64,000 bases of DNA. Origin: Longitalea luteola (lineage in GTDB: Bacteria; Bacteroidota; Bacteroidia; Chitinophagales; Chitinophagaceae). The position numbers and the translations under genes are program-made. Position 1 is the stretch's first letter. Each line of letters opens with the position of its first letter. Below the pieces are notes generated by a model. The model worked only from the letters and a program-made list of their open reading frames with translations, was not told the origin of the DNA and did no database searches. The DNA lies in the NCBI RefSeq assembly GCF_017356035.1, contig NZ_JAFIQX010000004.1, forward strand, positions 496,001 through 560,000, read 5' to 3'. Of the stretch, positions 17,069-25,344 are shown piece by piece.

Positions 17069-17614
17069 ATGCTTAGTCTCAAATACCACCTTACAGAAGA
17101 AGAATATTTCGATTACAATTACTACACAGCCTGGGCATCGCCTGAAAAGAAGAATTACCGGCTGTGGTATTACCTGCGGGTTTTCATTCTGTATGCAGCG
17201 GTTGCGGGATTATACATTTTCAGCCGCCGTACAGACCAGATCTTTATCGATCTCATCATCTTCGGACTGATCGCCACGGTTTATTTCCTGATGGTCCCGT
17301 ATCTTATCAGGCAGTCTATCCTGCGCCGGGTTAGAAATATTTTGTCGAAACCGGAAAACCAGCACGTACTGGAAGAGGCTGAAGTGGTGCTCAGTGATAC
17401 AGGCATTATCGATAAGGACAATGCATCGGAAAGCAGGTACACCTGGGAAGCGATTGTAAAAAAGGCTGAAACGCCCGCCTGTTACTATTTGTACACAAAT
17501 TCGTATCACGCAATCGTTATACCCAGGCGGGTAATTGCAACACCCCAGGACAAGCAGGAGCTGGAACGATTATTTAACCAGTATTTGCCACTAAGTTCAG
17601 AGTTCCCCACATAG
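17069..17614 (+). CDS. YcxB-like domain membrane protein
   Basis: A 181-aa protein with a short N-terminal segment (HLTEEEYFDYNYYTA), two adjacent membrane helices (~34-54 and ~60-82) and a C-terminal YcxB-like domain (~115-175), in which the pattern VVLSDTGIIDKD...YTWEAIVKKAET..YLYTNSYHAIVIPRRV is typical. Function unknown. ATG 17069 was chosen. An open frame continues upstream to 16955, but its 38 extra residues (LIAYCQLVFACQL-type repeats) are simply translated low-complexity DNA. A gene finder would probably annotate the longer form wrongly. A monocistronic gene. Confidence 0.82.
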   Translation: MLSLKYHLTEEEYFDYNYYTAWASPEKKNYRLWYYLRVFILYAAVAGLYIFSRRTDQIFIDLIIFGLIATVYFLMVPYLIRQSILRRVRNILSKPENQHVLEEAEVVLSDTGIIDKDNASESRYTWEAIVKKAETPACYYLYTNSYHAIVIPRRVIATPQDKQELERLFNQYLPLSSEFPT

Positions 17615-17718
17615 TGACGGACTTTGTGGATAAGATTTTTATTGATATCTTTTAGTTGTGATTTACTTTCAAGTTATTATGCAGGGTAGCTTCGTAGCCA
17701 ACCCTGCCTGTTACCAAA

Positions 17719-18627
17719 ATGGAAGAAAACAAAGAAATATCGGCCTTGTTCCATTTAATTGACGATCCCGATGAAGAAGTCTTCAACGCGGTATCTACGC
17801 GTATTATCGATTACGGGAAAGGGATCATACCCAACCTCGAAAATCTATGGGAGAACACGATCAGCGAAGATGTGCAGGAACGTATAGAAATGTTGATACA
17901 CCGCCTGCACTACCGCGACCTGACGGAAGAACTCACGCAATGGAATAAAAACATTCACCAGGACTTACTTACCGGCGCCCTGCTCGTTGCCCGCTTTCAA
18001 TACCCCGACCTGATCAACGCCCAGGTTTTTCAGGAAGTTGAAAAATTACGCAGGAACATCTGGCTTGAACTGAACAGTTACCTCACCCCGCTGGAACAGG
18101 TAAATGTGGTTACCAGCATCCTGTACAATTATTTCAATTTACGGGGCGTGGAGATCGGTTACCAGAACCCGGAAGAATTCCTGATCAATAAACAACTGGA
18201 AACAAAACGCGGCAATACCATTGCCAACGGTATACTCTATCTGATCTTATGCGAACTGCTCGATGTACCGGTTCGCGCCATCAATATTCCGCACCAGTTC
18301 GTGCTGGGATATTTTAAAACAGATTATGATTTTACCCGGCATGTAGAGAACCCGTTGTATAAAACGGAATTCTTTATAGATCCGATGAGCGGACAGGTAT
18401 TCACCCATAAAGATGTTGAGAATTATTTCAAACGTATAAACGTAGCGCCATCTGCTTCCTACTTCAAACAGCTTTCCAACAAGCGGGTGATCCAATTCTT
18501 AATGGAAGAGTTCAGCAAATGTTTTACTGGTGAGAAGAACAGCTACAAGCAGAAAGAATTACTTGCCCTGGCAGAGTTGATCAGTGAGAACACAAAACCT
18601 GAACAACCTGAGGAACCGGAAGAATAG
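17719..18627 (+). CDS. Transglutaminase-fold protein of the SirB1 type
   Basis: A 302-aa soluble protein. The N-terminal ~70 residues look like HEAT-type helices (DDPDEEVFNAVSTRIID). The central part (~75-230) matches the Transglut_core2/SirB1 family: EQVNVVTSILYNYFNLRG, then LETKRGNTIANGILYLILCELLDVPVRAINIPHQFVLGYF. As in other SirB1-type proteins there is no catalytic cysteine before the helix, so protease or transglutaminase activity is not expected; the conserved His is kept in IPHQF. The C-terminus is acidic (PEQPEEPEE). ATG 17719. Convergent with the Gfo/Idh gene, sharing a 30-bp perfect palindrome at their 3' ends. Confidence 0.82.
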   Translation: MEENKEISALFHLIDDPDEEVFNAVSTRIIDYGKGIIPNLENLWENTISEDVQERIEMLIHRLHYRDLTEELTQWNKNIHQDLLTGALLVARFQYPDLINAQVFQEVEKLRRNIWLELNSYLTPLEQVNVVTSILYNYFNLRGVEIGYQNPEEFLINKQLETKRGNTIANGILYLILCELLDVPVRAINIPHQFVLGYFKTDYDFTRHVENPLYKTEFFIDPMSGQVFTHKDVENYFKRINVAPSASYFKQLSNKRVIQFLMEEFSKCFTGEKNSYKQKELLALAELISENTKPEQPEEPEE

Positions 18628-18664
18628 TTGACCAGTTAACTAGTTAACTGGTCAACTAGTTAAC
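18627..18664. repeat. 30-bp perfect palindrome between convergent genes
   Basis: 18627-18656 reads GTTGACCAGTTAACT followed directly by its reverse complement, then another TAGTTAAC. It overlaps the last base of one stop codon and abuts the other gene's stop. No T-run follows, so it is either a bidirectional hairpin terminator of unusual type or a member of the tract family. Confidence 0.75.
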
Positions 18665-20101
18665 TTATAAACTAAGAGTCCAGCCTTCGCGGTACTCCCG
18701 CTTCACAAACTGGTTCGCTTCGTCGAAATTGGTGATCTTCATATTTTTCGCATCCCACAGCAGGCGTTTTCTGCCCGGATACCTGTTATCACCTTTCGCA
18801 TTCGGATTCTTCATCATAAAGCTGCGAATGGCCAGGTTACCCATCAGGATGCTTTCTGTAAACGGACCGGCATAATCGAACGGCGAGCTGGTCACCCCTT
18901 TGCCATAACCTTCCATACAGGCGTTCACCCATTGAATATAGTGACCTTCTGGAACCCGTTTAATGGTTTCTTTAGGCATTTTCTTTTCTTTCATGAGGCG
19001 CGTTGGCAATAAGCGGGGGTTGGCGCCATAACAATCGCACATGATCTTGCCTTTGGTGCCTACCATGATCACGCCGCCATCCCAGTTACCCATGGGCTCT
19101 TCGGGCAGTAACTCTTCAGGACGCTCGGGGGTTAAACCGCCATCGTGCCAGGATACTTTAATATTGCCTTTACCGTCTTTGCGCGGATAGGTCAGGTGCA
19201 TGATAGACGAAGGAGGACAGCCATCCGGATTCATGCTGTCATTCCACATTTCTTTGTAAATGGTAGCTACGCTGCATTCAACAGACGAAGGATAGTCAAT
19301 AGGCAGGATCCGGAATACCGGGTCCATGATATGGCAGGCCATATCGCCCAATGCTCCGGTACCGAAAGCCCACCAGCCACGCCAGTTGAAAGGCAGATAA
19401 GCGGGGTTATAATCGATCTTTTTGGCGGGGCCCAGCCACAGGTCCCAGTTCACTTCTTTAGGCACCTCAAAGGAGCCCGTTGGTGTAGGAATGCCTTGGG
19501 GCCATACAGGACGGTTCGTCCAGCAATGTACAGTATGCACATCACCCACCAGGCCGGCATCCACCATTTCCTTCATTTTACGCACCCCGTCACCGGAACC
19601 ACCCTGGTTACCCATTTGAGTAACGACTTTATATTTCTTGGCTGCTTCCGCCAGGATACGCGCTTCATAAATATCGTGGGTCAAAGGTTTCTGGCAATAT
19701 ACATGCTTACCCAGCTGCATAGCCGATAAAGCCGCTACAGCGTGTGTATTATCTGGGGTAGAAACACTTACAGCATCGATGTTTTTCTTTTCTTTTTCCA
19801 GCATTTCGCGGAAATCCTGATAGTAAGGCGCCTTGGGAAAACGCTCGCGGCTCTTAACTGCCTGGCGATCGTCAACATCACACAAAGCAACGATATTCAC
19901 TTTGGGACTTTTGGCAAATTCAGTGAGATCGCTGGCGCCTTTGCCGCCTGCGCCAATACCAGCAATATTCAGTTTATCACTGGGAGCAATATATCCACGG
20001 CCCAATACATGCCGGGGAACAATGAAGAACCCGGCAGCCGCCAAAGAGGTGTTTTTAAGGAAGTCGCGGCGTGACTGGTTGTTTTTTTTGTTCTTCTTCA
20101 T
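18665..20101 (-). CDS. TAT-exported Gfo/Idh/MocA family oxidoreductase (copy 1)
   Basis: A 478-aa NAD(P)-dependent sugar oxidoreductase-type protein. A twin-arginine signal (SRRDFLK at 10-16, hydrophobic AAAGFFIVP) predicts periplasmic export with bound cofactor. The Rossmann motif is GIGAGGKG (48-55). The usual EKP catalytic motif reads CQKPLTHD with Lys138, so Glu is replaced by Gln. The C-terminal domain contains the NRPVWPQGIPTP and WDLWLGPA stretches shared with copy 2. Bacteroidota encode many such proteins near sugar or inositol utilisation genes; the substrate here is unknown. ATG 20101. Tandem with its paralogue, separated by a terminator and repeat tracts, so the two are probably transcribed separately. 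Confidence 0.92.
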   Translation of the reverse strand: MKKNKKNNQSRRDFLKNTSLAAAGFFIVPRHVLGRGYIAPSDKLNIAGIGAGGKGASDLTEFAKSPKVNIVALCDVDDRQAVKSRERFPKAPYYQDFREMLEKEKKNIDAVSVSTPDNTHAVAALSAMQLGKHVYCQKPLTHDIYEARILAEAAKKYKVVTQMGNQGGSGDGVRKMKEMVDAGLVGDVHTVHCWTNRPVWPQGIPTPTGSFEVPKEVNWDLWLGPAKKIDYNPAYLPFNWRGWWAFGTGALGDMACHIMDPVFRILPIDYPSSVECSVATIYKEMWNDSMNPDGCPPSSIMHLTYPRKDGKGNIKVSWHDGGLTPERPEELLPEEPMGNWDGGVIMVGTKGKIMCDCYGANPRLLPTRLMKEKKMPKETIKRVPEGHYIQWVNACMEGYGKGVTSSPFDYAGPFTESILMGNLAIRSFMMKNPNAKGDNRYPGRKRLLWDAKNMKITNFDEANQFVKREYREGWTLSL

Positions 20102-20202
20102 ACTGTAAGCATTGAGTTTTAGAAGCCTGAAAGTATAGATTTAAACCGATTTAGCAAATTAAGTTACTTTAATCTTTTGATATCTGTATCAGTATTTTAT
20201 AG

Positions 20203-20230
20203 AAAAAACCTGCAAAAATATTTTTGCAGG
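20203..20230 (-). terminator. Rho-independent terminator of Gfo/Idh copy 2
   Basis: CCTGCAAAAAT/ATTTTTGCAGG at 20209-20230 is a perfect dyad. On the minus strand it is followed by TTTTTTCT. It lies downstream of the copy-2 gene and upstream of copy 1, which argues against a simple two-gene operon. Confidence 0.7.
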
Positions 20231-20263
20231 CACCGGCCCTCAACTGTGTGCAGAAAGACTAGA

Positions 20264-20400
20264 TGAGTTCTTGAGTTATTGGGTTCATGAGTTTTTGAGT
20301 TCCTGAATTTTTGAGTTGATGAGCTATTAAGCTTATTAGTTTGCCGTAAGTGAATAACTACAAACCACAAACCACAAACCATAAACCATAAACTATAGAC
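20264..20400. repeat. GAGTTATTGGGTTCATGAG and AACCATAAACC tracts
   Basis: The same pair of words as in the pxpC-pxpB gap (12833-12977), in the same order. The minus-strand stop codon of Gfo/Idh copy 2 (20393-20395) lies inside the ACCATAAACTATAG word. Confidence 0.65.
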
Positions 20401-21808
20401 TGTGAGCGCGGTATTCGCGTTTTACAAAAGCATTGGCTGCATCGAAATTGGTAATCCGCATATTGGTGCCATCCCACAGCAGTTTTTTGCGGCCGGGAAA
20501 ATGATTGCCTTCTTTAATGTTATAGCTTCTTACTGCCAGGTTACCCATCAGTACCGTTTCTGTTAACGGACCTGCCACATCAAATGAAGAACTGGTGTAG
20601 GCGCCAAAACCTTTTTTGCAGGCCTGTACCCATTGCGTCTGGTGTCCCTCCGACCCTTTCTCAACAAACGGGAATTTTGATTTGGGCAATCGGGCTTCTT
20701 TCATTTTTTTCGTTGGCAGCAAAGTGGGATTCCGGCCAAACAGGCCCGCCATCAGTTTGCCTTTGGTTCCTTCAAAGAGAATACCTCCATCCCATTCTGC
20801 CAGTTGTTCATCGGGCAGCAACTCTGGCGGACGGTCGGGCTTAATACCTCCATCGTACCAGATCATTTCTACCGGCGGCATTTTGCCGCGCGCCGGAAAA
20901 TAGATATGGATCTTGGAAGAAGGCGGATAGCTGTCGGTATAAAACGCTTCTTTGAAAAAACCTGTAAAAACAGAGCCGACACTGCATTCTACCGCTTCCG
21001 GATAGCCCAGTTTCAACGCCCGGAATGGCACATCGATGAAATGGCAGCCCATATCACCCAGGGAGCCGCAACCAAAATCGACCCATCCCCGCCAGGTGGC
21101 CGGTAAATAAGCCGGATTGAAATCACGATACGGCGCAGTGCCCAGCCACAGGTCCCAATCAACTGCTGCGGGGATCTCAAACTTGCCGGTGGGTGTAGGT
21201 ATACCTTGTGGCCATACGGGCCGGTTTGTCCATACGTGCACGGTGTGCACCTTACCGATCACACCATCCTGGATCCATGTTTCAACGATGCGGGTATCAT
21301 CGCCGCTGCTGCCCTGGTTACCCATTTGAGTAACCACTTTATATCGTTGGGCGGCCTGCGTTAACACGCGGGCTTCGTAAATGTCGTGCGTTAATGGTTT
21401 CTCCACATATACATGTTTGCCCAGCTGCATGGCGGCCATGGCCTGCACAGCATGCATATGATCGGGTGTGGTAATTATTACCGCGTCGATATTCTTGTGT
21501 TCTTTATCGAACAGCTCCCGGTAATCGCGGTAATACGGCGCCCTGGGCCATTTTTTGCGGGCATTTACGGCCATGCGGTCATCCACATCACAAAGGGCTA
21601 CGATGTTCTCGGCGCCATTATTATAAGCGTAGGGTAAATTCACTTCGGCTTTGCCACCGGCTCCTATACCCGCAATATTGAGCTTATCGCTGGGAGCAGT
21701 ATAGCCACGGCCTAATACATGTCGCGGAACAATGAAGAAACTACCGGCAGCCAGGGAAGTATTTTTTATAAAGTTGCGCCGGTTGATGGTTCTTTTCAGG
21801 GCATGCAT
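20393..21808 (-). CDS. TAT-exported Gfo/Idh/MocA family oxidoreductase (copy 2)
   Basis: A 471-aa paralogue of the preceding gene, similar along its whole length (shared KNTSLAAGSFFIVPRHVLGRGY-type leader, Rossmann GIGAGGKA, ALCDVDDR, NRPVWPQGIPTPTG). It keeps the canonical EKPLTHD motif with Lys137. The twin-arginine signal is NRRNFIK. ATG 21808 (a second ATG lies nearby in another frame). The pair probably arose by local duplication; the altered QKP in copy 1 suggests divergence of substrate or activity (inference). Upstream, 178 bases with an AAATCTC tract separate it from osmC. Confidence 0.92.
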   Translation of the reverse strand: MHALKRTINRRNFIKNTSLAAGSFFIVPRHVLGRGYTAPSDKLNIAGIGAGGKAEVNLPYAYNNGAENIVALCDVDDRMAVNARKKWPRAPYYRDYRELFDKEHKNIDAVIITTPDHMHAVQAMAAMQLGKHVYVEKPLTHDIYEARVLTQAAQRYKVVTQMGNQGSSGDDTRIVETWIQDGVIGKVHTVHVWTNRPVWPQGIPTPTGKFEIPAAVDWDLWLGTAPYRDFNPAYLPATWRGWVDFGCGSLGDMGCHFIDVPFRALKLGYPEAVECSVGSVFTGFFKEAFYTDSYPPSSKIHIYFPARGKMPPVEMIWYDGGIKPDRPPELLPDEQLAEWDGGILFEGTKGKLMAGLFGRNPTLLPTKKMKEARLPKSKFPFVEKGSEGHQTQWVQACKKGFGAYTSSSFDVAGPLTETVLMGNLAVRSYNIKEGNHFPGRKKLLWDGTNMRITNFDAANAFVKREYRAHSL

Positions 21809-21885
21809 ATCTCAAGCAATGTTAGGATGAAGATCATTGAAGTCAGAATCGCATTCTGAGAAAGTGAAGCAGAAAGTTTAATGTA

Positions 21886-21983
21886 ATCTATGATTTCGAG
21901 ATCTCGGGATTTTGAGATTTGCAAATCCCAAAATCCCAAAATCTCTAAATCTCAAAATCTCTAAATCAGAAATCAGAAATCTC
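21886..21983. repeat. GGGATTTTGAGATTT / AAATCCCAAAATCCC foldback tract
   Basis: The left half is made of GATCTCGGGATTTTGAGATTT, the right half of CAAAATCCC and AAATCTC words, so the two halves pair. It ends three bases from the stop codon of the minus-strand osmC gene. The same vocabulary fills 23464-23733. Confidence 0.65.
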
Positions 21984-21986
21984 TTG

Positions 21987-22397
21987 TTATACTAAAGAAG
22001 CGTCCAGTGTAATTTCTGCATTCAATACCTTGCTCACAGGACAGTTCGCTTTTGCGTCTTCAGCGCATTCTTTGAATTTTTCAGCACTGATACCGGGAAT
22101 ACTTGCTTTAAGTACCAGGGCAGAACTCTTAATGCTGCCATCTTCGAGCGTAACGGTAGAAGTTACATCCAGCGAATCGGGAGTGAAACCGGCGCCGCCC
22201 AGCACAAAGCTTAATTTCATAGCAAAACAGCCGGCGTGCGCTGCCGCGATCAGCTCTTCGGGGTTGGTGCCTACACCTTCTTCAAACCTTGACTTGTACG
22301 AATACTGCGTTTTGTTTAAGGTTGTGCTTTGTGTAGTCATAATTCCTTTTCCATCTTTTCCTGAGCCGTTCCAAACGGCAGTAGCTGTACGTTTCAT
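21987..22397 (-). CDS. osmC: OsmC-family peroxiredoxin
   Basis: A 136-aa OsmC/Ohr-fold thiol peroxidase that reduces organic hydroperoxides. The two redox cysteines are Cys57 (AHAGCFAM) and Cys119 (ANCPVSK). The NPEELIAAAHAGCF block and the later SALVLKASIPGISAEKF are those of OsmC rather than Ohr. Length is the family norm. ATG 22397. It is divergent from csaA, whose ATG is only 35 bases away, so both promoters must lie within or overlap the neighbouring coding starts, or share elements. Cytoplasmic; oxidative or osmotic stress defence. Confidence 0.93.
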   Translation of the reverse strand: MKRTATAVWNGSGKDGKGIMTTQSTTLNKTQYSYKSRFEEGVGTNPEELIAAAHAGCFAMKLSFVLGGAGFTPDSLDVTSTVTLEDGSIKSSALVLKASIPGISAEKFKECAEDAKANCPVSKVLNAEITLDASLV

Positions 22398-22432
22398 GTA
22401 ATTGTGATTTATTTTTGAAAAAAATTAAGAGC

Positions 22433-22765
22433 ATGAACATCACCTGGGATGATTTCGCAAAAATAGATATCCGCGTCGGAACAATTACGGAAGTTAATGA
22501 TTTTCCCAAAGCTAAGAATCCAGCATGGCAAATTACCATCGATTTCGGTGAATTGGGTATTAAAAGGTCATCAGCACAAATAACCCATTTCTATGAAAAA
22601 GAAGCGCTGACCGGCAAGCAGGTGATAGCCATCGTGAATTTTCCACCCAAACAGATTGCTAATTTTTTCAGTGAATGCCTGGTATTGGGCGTATACACTG
22701 ATAAAAAAGAGGTAGTTTTACTAACACCTGATCAGCCGGTGCAAAACGGCTGGAAAATAGGCTGA
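22433..22765 (+). CDS. csaA: tRNA-binding protein CsaA
   Basis: A 110-aa OB-fold tRNA-binding domain protein. The N-terminus DDFAKIDIRVGTI and the later VIAIVNFPPKQIANFFSECLVLG are diagnostic of CsaA (EMAP-II-like tRNA binding), a small dimer with chaperone-like and export-related activity in Bacillus. Length equals Bacillus CsaA. ATG 22433 is chosen, preceded by TTAAGAG; an upstream TTG at 22415 would add six Lys-rich residues and is unlikely. The TGA stop lies within the first GGCTGAAGGCTC word of the following tract. Divergent with osmC. Confidence 0.93.
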   Translation: MNITWDDFAKIDIRVGTITEVNDFPKAKNPAWQITIDFGELGIKRSSAQITHFYEKEALTGKQVIAIVNFPPKQIANFFSECLVLGVYTDKKEVVLLTPDQPVQNGWKIG

Positions 22766-22895
22766 AGGCTCAACGCAAAACGCTTAACCTGCCTGCCGGC
22801 AGGCAGGCGCAAAACGCCAAATACGAAAGCCGGACGCCAGTATTGAAACCAGCATTTGCGGAAACCAGCGTTAAGCCTTAAGCGTTCAGCGTATG
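22760..22895. repeat. GCTTAAC/GCGTTAAGC tract with a 20-bp CCTGCC palindrome
   Basis: Begins inside the csaA stop and contains AACGCAAAACGCTTAACC on the left and GCGTTAAGCCTTAAGCG on the right, complementary halves. Embedded is the perfect palindrome CCTGCCTGCC-GGCAGGCAGG (22788-22807). A related CCTGCCTGCGCGGGCAGG occurs at ~59769. Confidence 0.65.
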
Positions 22896-22949
22896 GTGGT
22901 ACAACGATTCCATGTAATTTGAAAATACCATATATGATGACCCCGGATC

Positions 22950-23450
22950 ATGCAAGGCACATTTATTACATATTATCAGTCGCCCGTAGGATTGCTGCAG
23001 ATTGCAGGCACCGGTCACTTCATCAGTGAAGTGAAATTTATTGATGAGCAGGAAAAAGTAACTGCTGCCGATCCTGGTCAATTACCGCCCCTGGCTATAC
23101 AGGCAGTTGAACAGTTAATAGAATATTTTCATGGACAGCGCCGCTTTTTTGAAATGCCTGTATCGCAGGAAGGAACACCTTTTCAGCAAAAGGTTTGGGC
23201 AGAACTGATGAACATCCCCTTTGGCAAAACGATCAGTTACCTCGAACTATCGCACCGCCTGGGCGATCCCAAAGTGATCAGGGCTGCTGCAGCCGCCAAT
23301 GGCAGGAATAACGTGGCCATCATTGTGCCCTGCCACCGGGTAATCGGCGCCAATAACCAGCTGGTAGGTTATGCCGGCGGGTTGCCCCGCAAAAAGTGGT
23401 TATTGCACCATGAGCAGAAAATAGCACACGGGGTACAGACATTGTTCTAA
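22950..23450 (+). CDS. ogt: Methylated-DNA-[protein]-cysteine S-methyltransferase
   Basis: A 166-aa suicide DNA-repair enzyme removing alkyl groups from O6-alkylguanine. The acceptor is Cys128 in IVPCHRVIG; the arginine finger and helix-turn-helix region is VIRAAAAANGRN (~109-120). The N-terminal ribonuclease-like domain (1-~75) is present and the length matches Ogt. ATG 22950. The catalytic domain is of the FGKTISYLEL type. A monocistronic gene between two tracts. No Ada domain is present. Confidence 0.96.
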   Translation: MQGTFITYYQSPVGLLQIAGTGHFISEVKFIDEQEKVTAADPGQLPPLAIQAVEQLIEYFHGQRRFFEMPVSQEGTPFQQKVWAELMNIPFGKTISYLELSHRLGDPKVIRAAAAANGRNNVAIIVPCHRVIGANNQLVGYAGGLPRKKWLLHHEQKIAHGVQTLF

Positions 23451-23463
23451 CTTACCTAAGCGG

Positions 23464-23733
23464 CATAAGATTTGAAATTTATGATTCGGGATTGCGACGG
23501 ATTGCGAGATTGCGAGATTTCGGGATTTATCGATTCAAAGTGAACTACGAATAGCAGATTTCGGGATTGCGAGATTTCGGGATTTATCGATTCAAAGCGA
23601 ACTACGAATAGCAAAATCACAAAATCTCAAAATCGCAAAATCTCGAAATCTCAAAATCATAAATCAGAAATCAGAAAGCGGGTTAAGAATTTCAGAAATC
23701 TAGAAATCTCAAAATCAGAAATCAGAAATCAAG
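23464..23733. repeat. 57-bp tandem duplication within an AAATCTC/GATTTCGGG foldback tract
   Basis: A 48-base segment at 23509-23556 recurs at 23566-23613 with one mismatch (57-base period). The left part is G-rich (GATTTCGGGATTGCGAG), the right part is its rough complement (CAAAATCTCAAAATCGC), giving a large imperfect foldback. The tract runs up to the GTG start of the macro-domain gene. Confidence 0.75.
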
Positions 23734-23736
23734 GAC

Positions 23737-24243
23737 GTGGTTACAGTAATAAAAGGAGATATAACAAAGTTACCGGTAGATGCCATTGTTAACGCCGCCA
23801 ATACCTCCCTGTTAGGTGGCGGCGGTGTCGACGGCGCCATTCACCGGGCCGGAGGTCCCGCTATTCTCGAAGAATGCAAAAAGATCAGGGCCAAACAAGG
23901 CGGTTGTGCTACCGGTAAAGCGGTGATCACGACAGCAGGACAGCTGCCGGCAAAATATGTGATCCATACGGTAGGACCAATATGGAATGGCGGCCATAAA
24001 GGAGAGCCCGAACTGCTGGCCAGTTGTTACCGCAGTTCATTGCAACTGGCCGTGGCCAATGGCGTAAAGACGATCGCTTTTCCCAATATCAGCACGGGCA
24101 TCTATGGTTTTCCCAAACCCAATGCCGCCGATATTGCCATAAAAGAAGTACAACAGTATCTGGCAGACGAAAACCCGTTAGAGGAAGTTATCTTTGTTTG
24201 CTTCGACGATGAGAATTATACTTTGTATAAAGAAAGACTATAA
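23737..24243 (+). CDS. Macro-domain protein, O-acetyl-ADP-ribose deacetylase type
   Basis: A 168-aa single macro domain. The motifs [25 protein letters not shown] (split around ~18-42) and [12 protein letters not shown] (~111-122) are those of YmdB/MacroD-type ADP-ribosyl hydrolases acting on O-acetyl-ADP-ribose or mono-ADP-ribosylated proteins. The catalytic-loop Asn and Asp of this class are present (NAAN, VDGAI). Translation starts at GTG 23737; there is no ATG before the domain and AAGGA precedes it closely. The repeat tract ends 3 bases before the start codon, so the 5' leader is low complexity. Confidence 0.93.
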   Translation: MVTVIKGDITKLPVDAIVNAANTSLLGGGGVDGAIHRAGGPAILEECKKIRAKQGGCATGKAVITTAGQLPAKYVIHTVGPIWNGGHKGEPELLASCYRSSLQLAVANGVKTIAFPNISTGIYGFPKPNAADIAIKEVQQYLADENPLEEVIFVCFDDENYTLYKERL

Positions 24244-24340
24244 TAAAAATTGGATGTTGGCATTTCAGCGTTTAGAGTGTAAGTAATGCGCACAGTAAGA
24301 AATCCCAAACTCCTGAAACCTAAAATCAGCAATAACAGGT

Positions 24341-25342
24341 ATGTCATTTAAAGCGCTTTGGATAACAGAAACCAGGACAGGAACGTTTGAGCGGACAATT
24401 GTTGAGCGGGCGATCGACGACCTGCCAACCGGTGAGGTATTGATACGAGTACACTATTCTTCATTAAACTATAAAGATGCGCTTTCGGCTACAGGTAATA
24501 AAGGCATTACACGCCAGTTCCCGCATACACCAGGTATCGATGCAGCGGGTACGGTCGAGATCAGCCGGAATGAACAATTCGCGGTAGGCGACGAAGTGTT
24601 GATCACCGGTTACGATCTGGGCATGAATACCTGCGGCGGCTTTGGTCAGTACATTCGCGTGCCGGCCAGCTGGGTGGTTAAAAAGCCCGAGAACTATTCC
24701 CTGAAGGAATGCATGATCATTGGTACAGCCGGTTTTACGGCAGCTGTTGCAGTTTACAAAATGGAATTGCTGAAACTTCAACCCGACGCCGGCCCCATAG
24801 TGGTTACCGGAGCCACCGGTGGTGTGGGCAGTATGGCCATTTCGATTTTAGCAAAAGCGGGTTACGAGGTGATTGCCGTAAGCGGCAAATCCAATGCACA
24901 TGAATACGTAAGCCACCTGGGCGCCGCCCGTTTGGAAGACAGGTCATTTGTGCTCGACACATCAAAAAAAGCACTGATAAAACCCAGGTGGGCAGGCGCT
25001 ATTGATACGGTTGGCGGTGAAACCCTGAGCACCTTGTTAAAAGGCTGCCGGTCTGAAGGCTGCATCGTGAGCACCGGCCTCGTGTCATCGCCCAAACTCG
25101 ATTCAACCGTATACCCTTTTATCCTGAACGGAATTAATTTACTGGGTGTAGGTTCGGCCGAAACCCCCATGGCTACCCGATTGATCATTTGGGAAAGACT
25201 GTCTACCGACTGGAATATTAAAGACAAACTACCAGCCATTGCAAAAGAAATAAACCTCGAAGAATTGAACACCACCTATATAGATAGCATTCTACAGGGA
25301 AAAGTGATGGGCCGCATAGTAGTAAACCTCAACAACGCGTGA
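24341..25342 (+). CDS. YhdH/YhfP-family quinone oxidoreductase (acrylyl-CoA reductase-like)
   Basis: A 333-aa zinc-free medium-chain reductase. N-terminal MSFKALWITE, SSLNYKDALSATG (~46-58), GIDAAGTVE (~67-75) and the nucleotide-binding VTGATGGVGSMAI (~152-164) match YhdH/AcuI, NADPH-dependent acrylyl-CoA or quinone reductases. Length is the family norm. ATG 24341. The stop TGA (25340-25342) is followed two bases later by the ATG of the flavin/2Fe-2S reductase, so the two form an operon and may be functionally linked in redox chemistry (inference). Confidence 0.92.
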   Translation: MSFKALWITETRTGTFERTIVERAIDDLPTGEVLIRVHYSSLNYKDALSATGNKGITRQFPHTPGIDAAGTVEISRNEQFAVGDEVLITGYDLGMNTCGGFGQYIRVPASWVVKKPENYSLKECMIIGTAGFTAAVAVYKMELLKLQPDAGPIVVTGATGGVGSMAISILAKAGYEVIAVSGKSNAHEYVSHLGAARLEDRSFVLDTSKKALIKPRWAGAIDTVGGETLSTLLKGCRSEGCIVSTGLVSSPKLDSTVYPFILNGINLLGVGSAETPMATRLIIWERLSTDWNIKDKLPAIAKEINLEELNTTYIDSILQGKVMGRIVVNLNNA

Positions 25343-25344
25343 TC

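Noticed and set aside
23464-23733. Possible CRISPR array
   Set aside because: The repeats are tandem, low complexity, without unique spacers of regular length and no cas genes are nearby.
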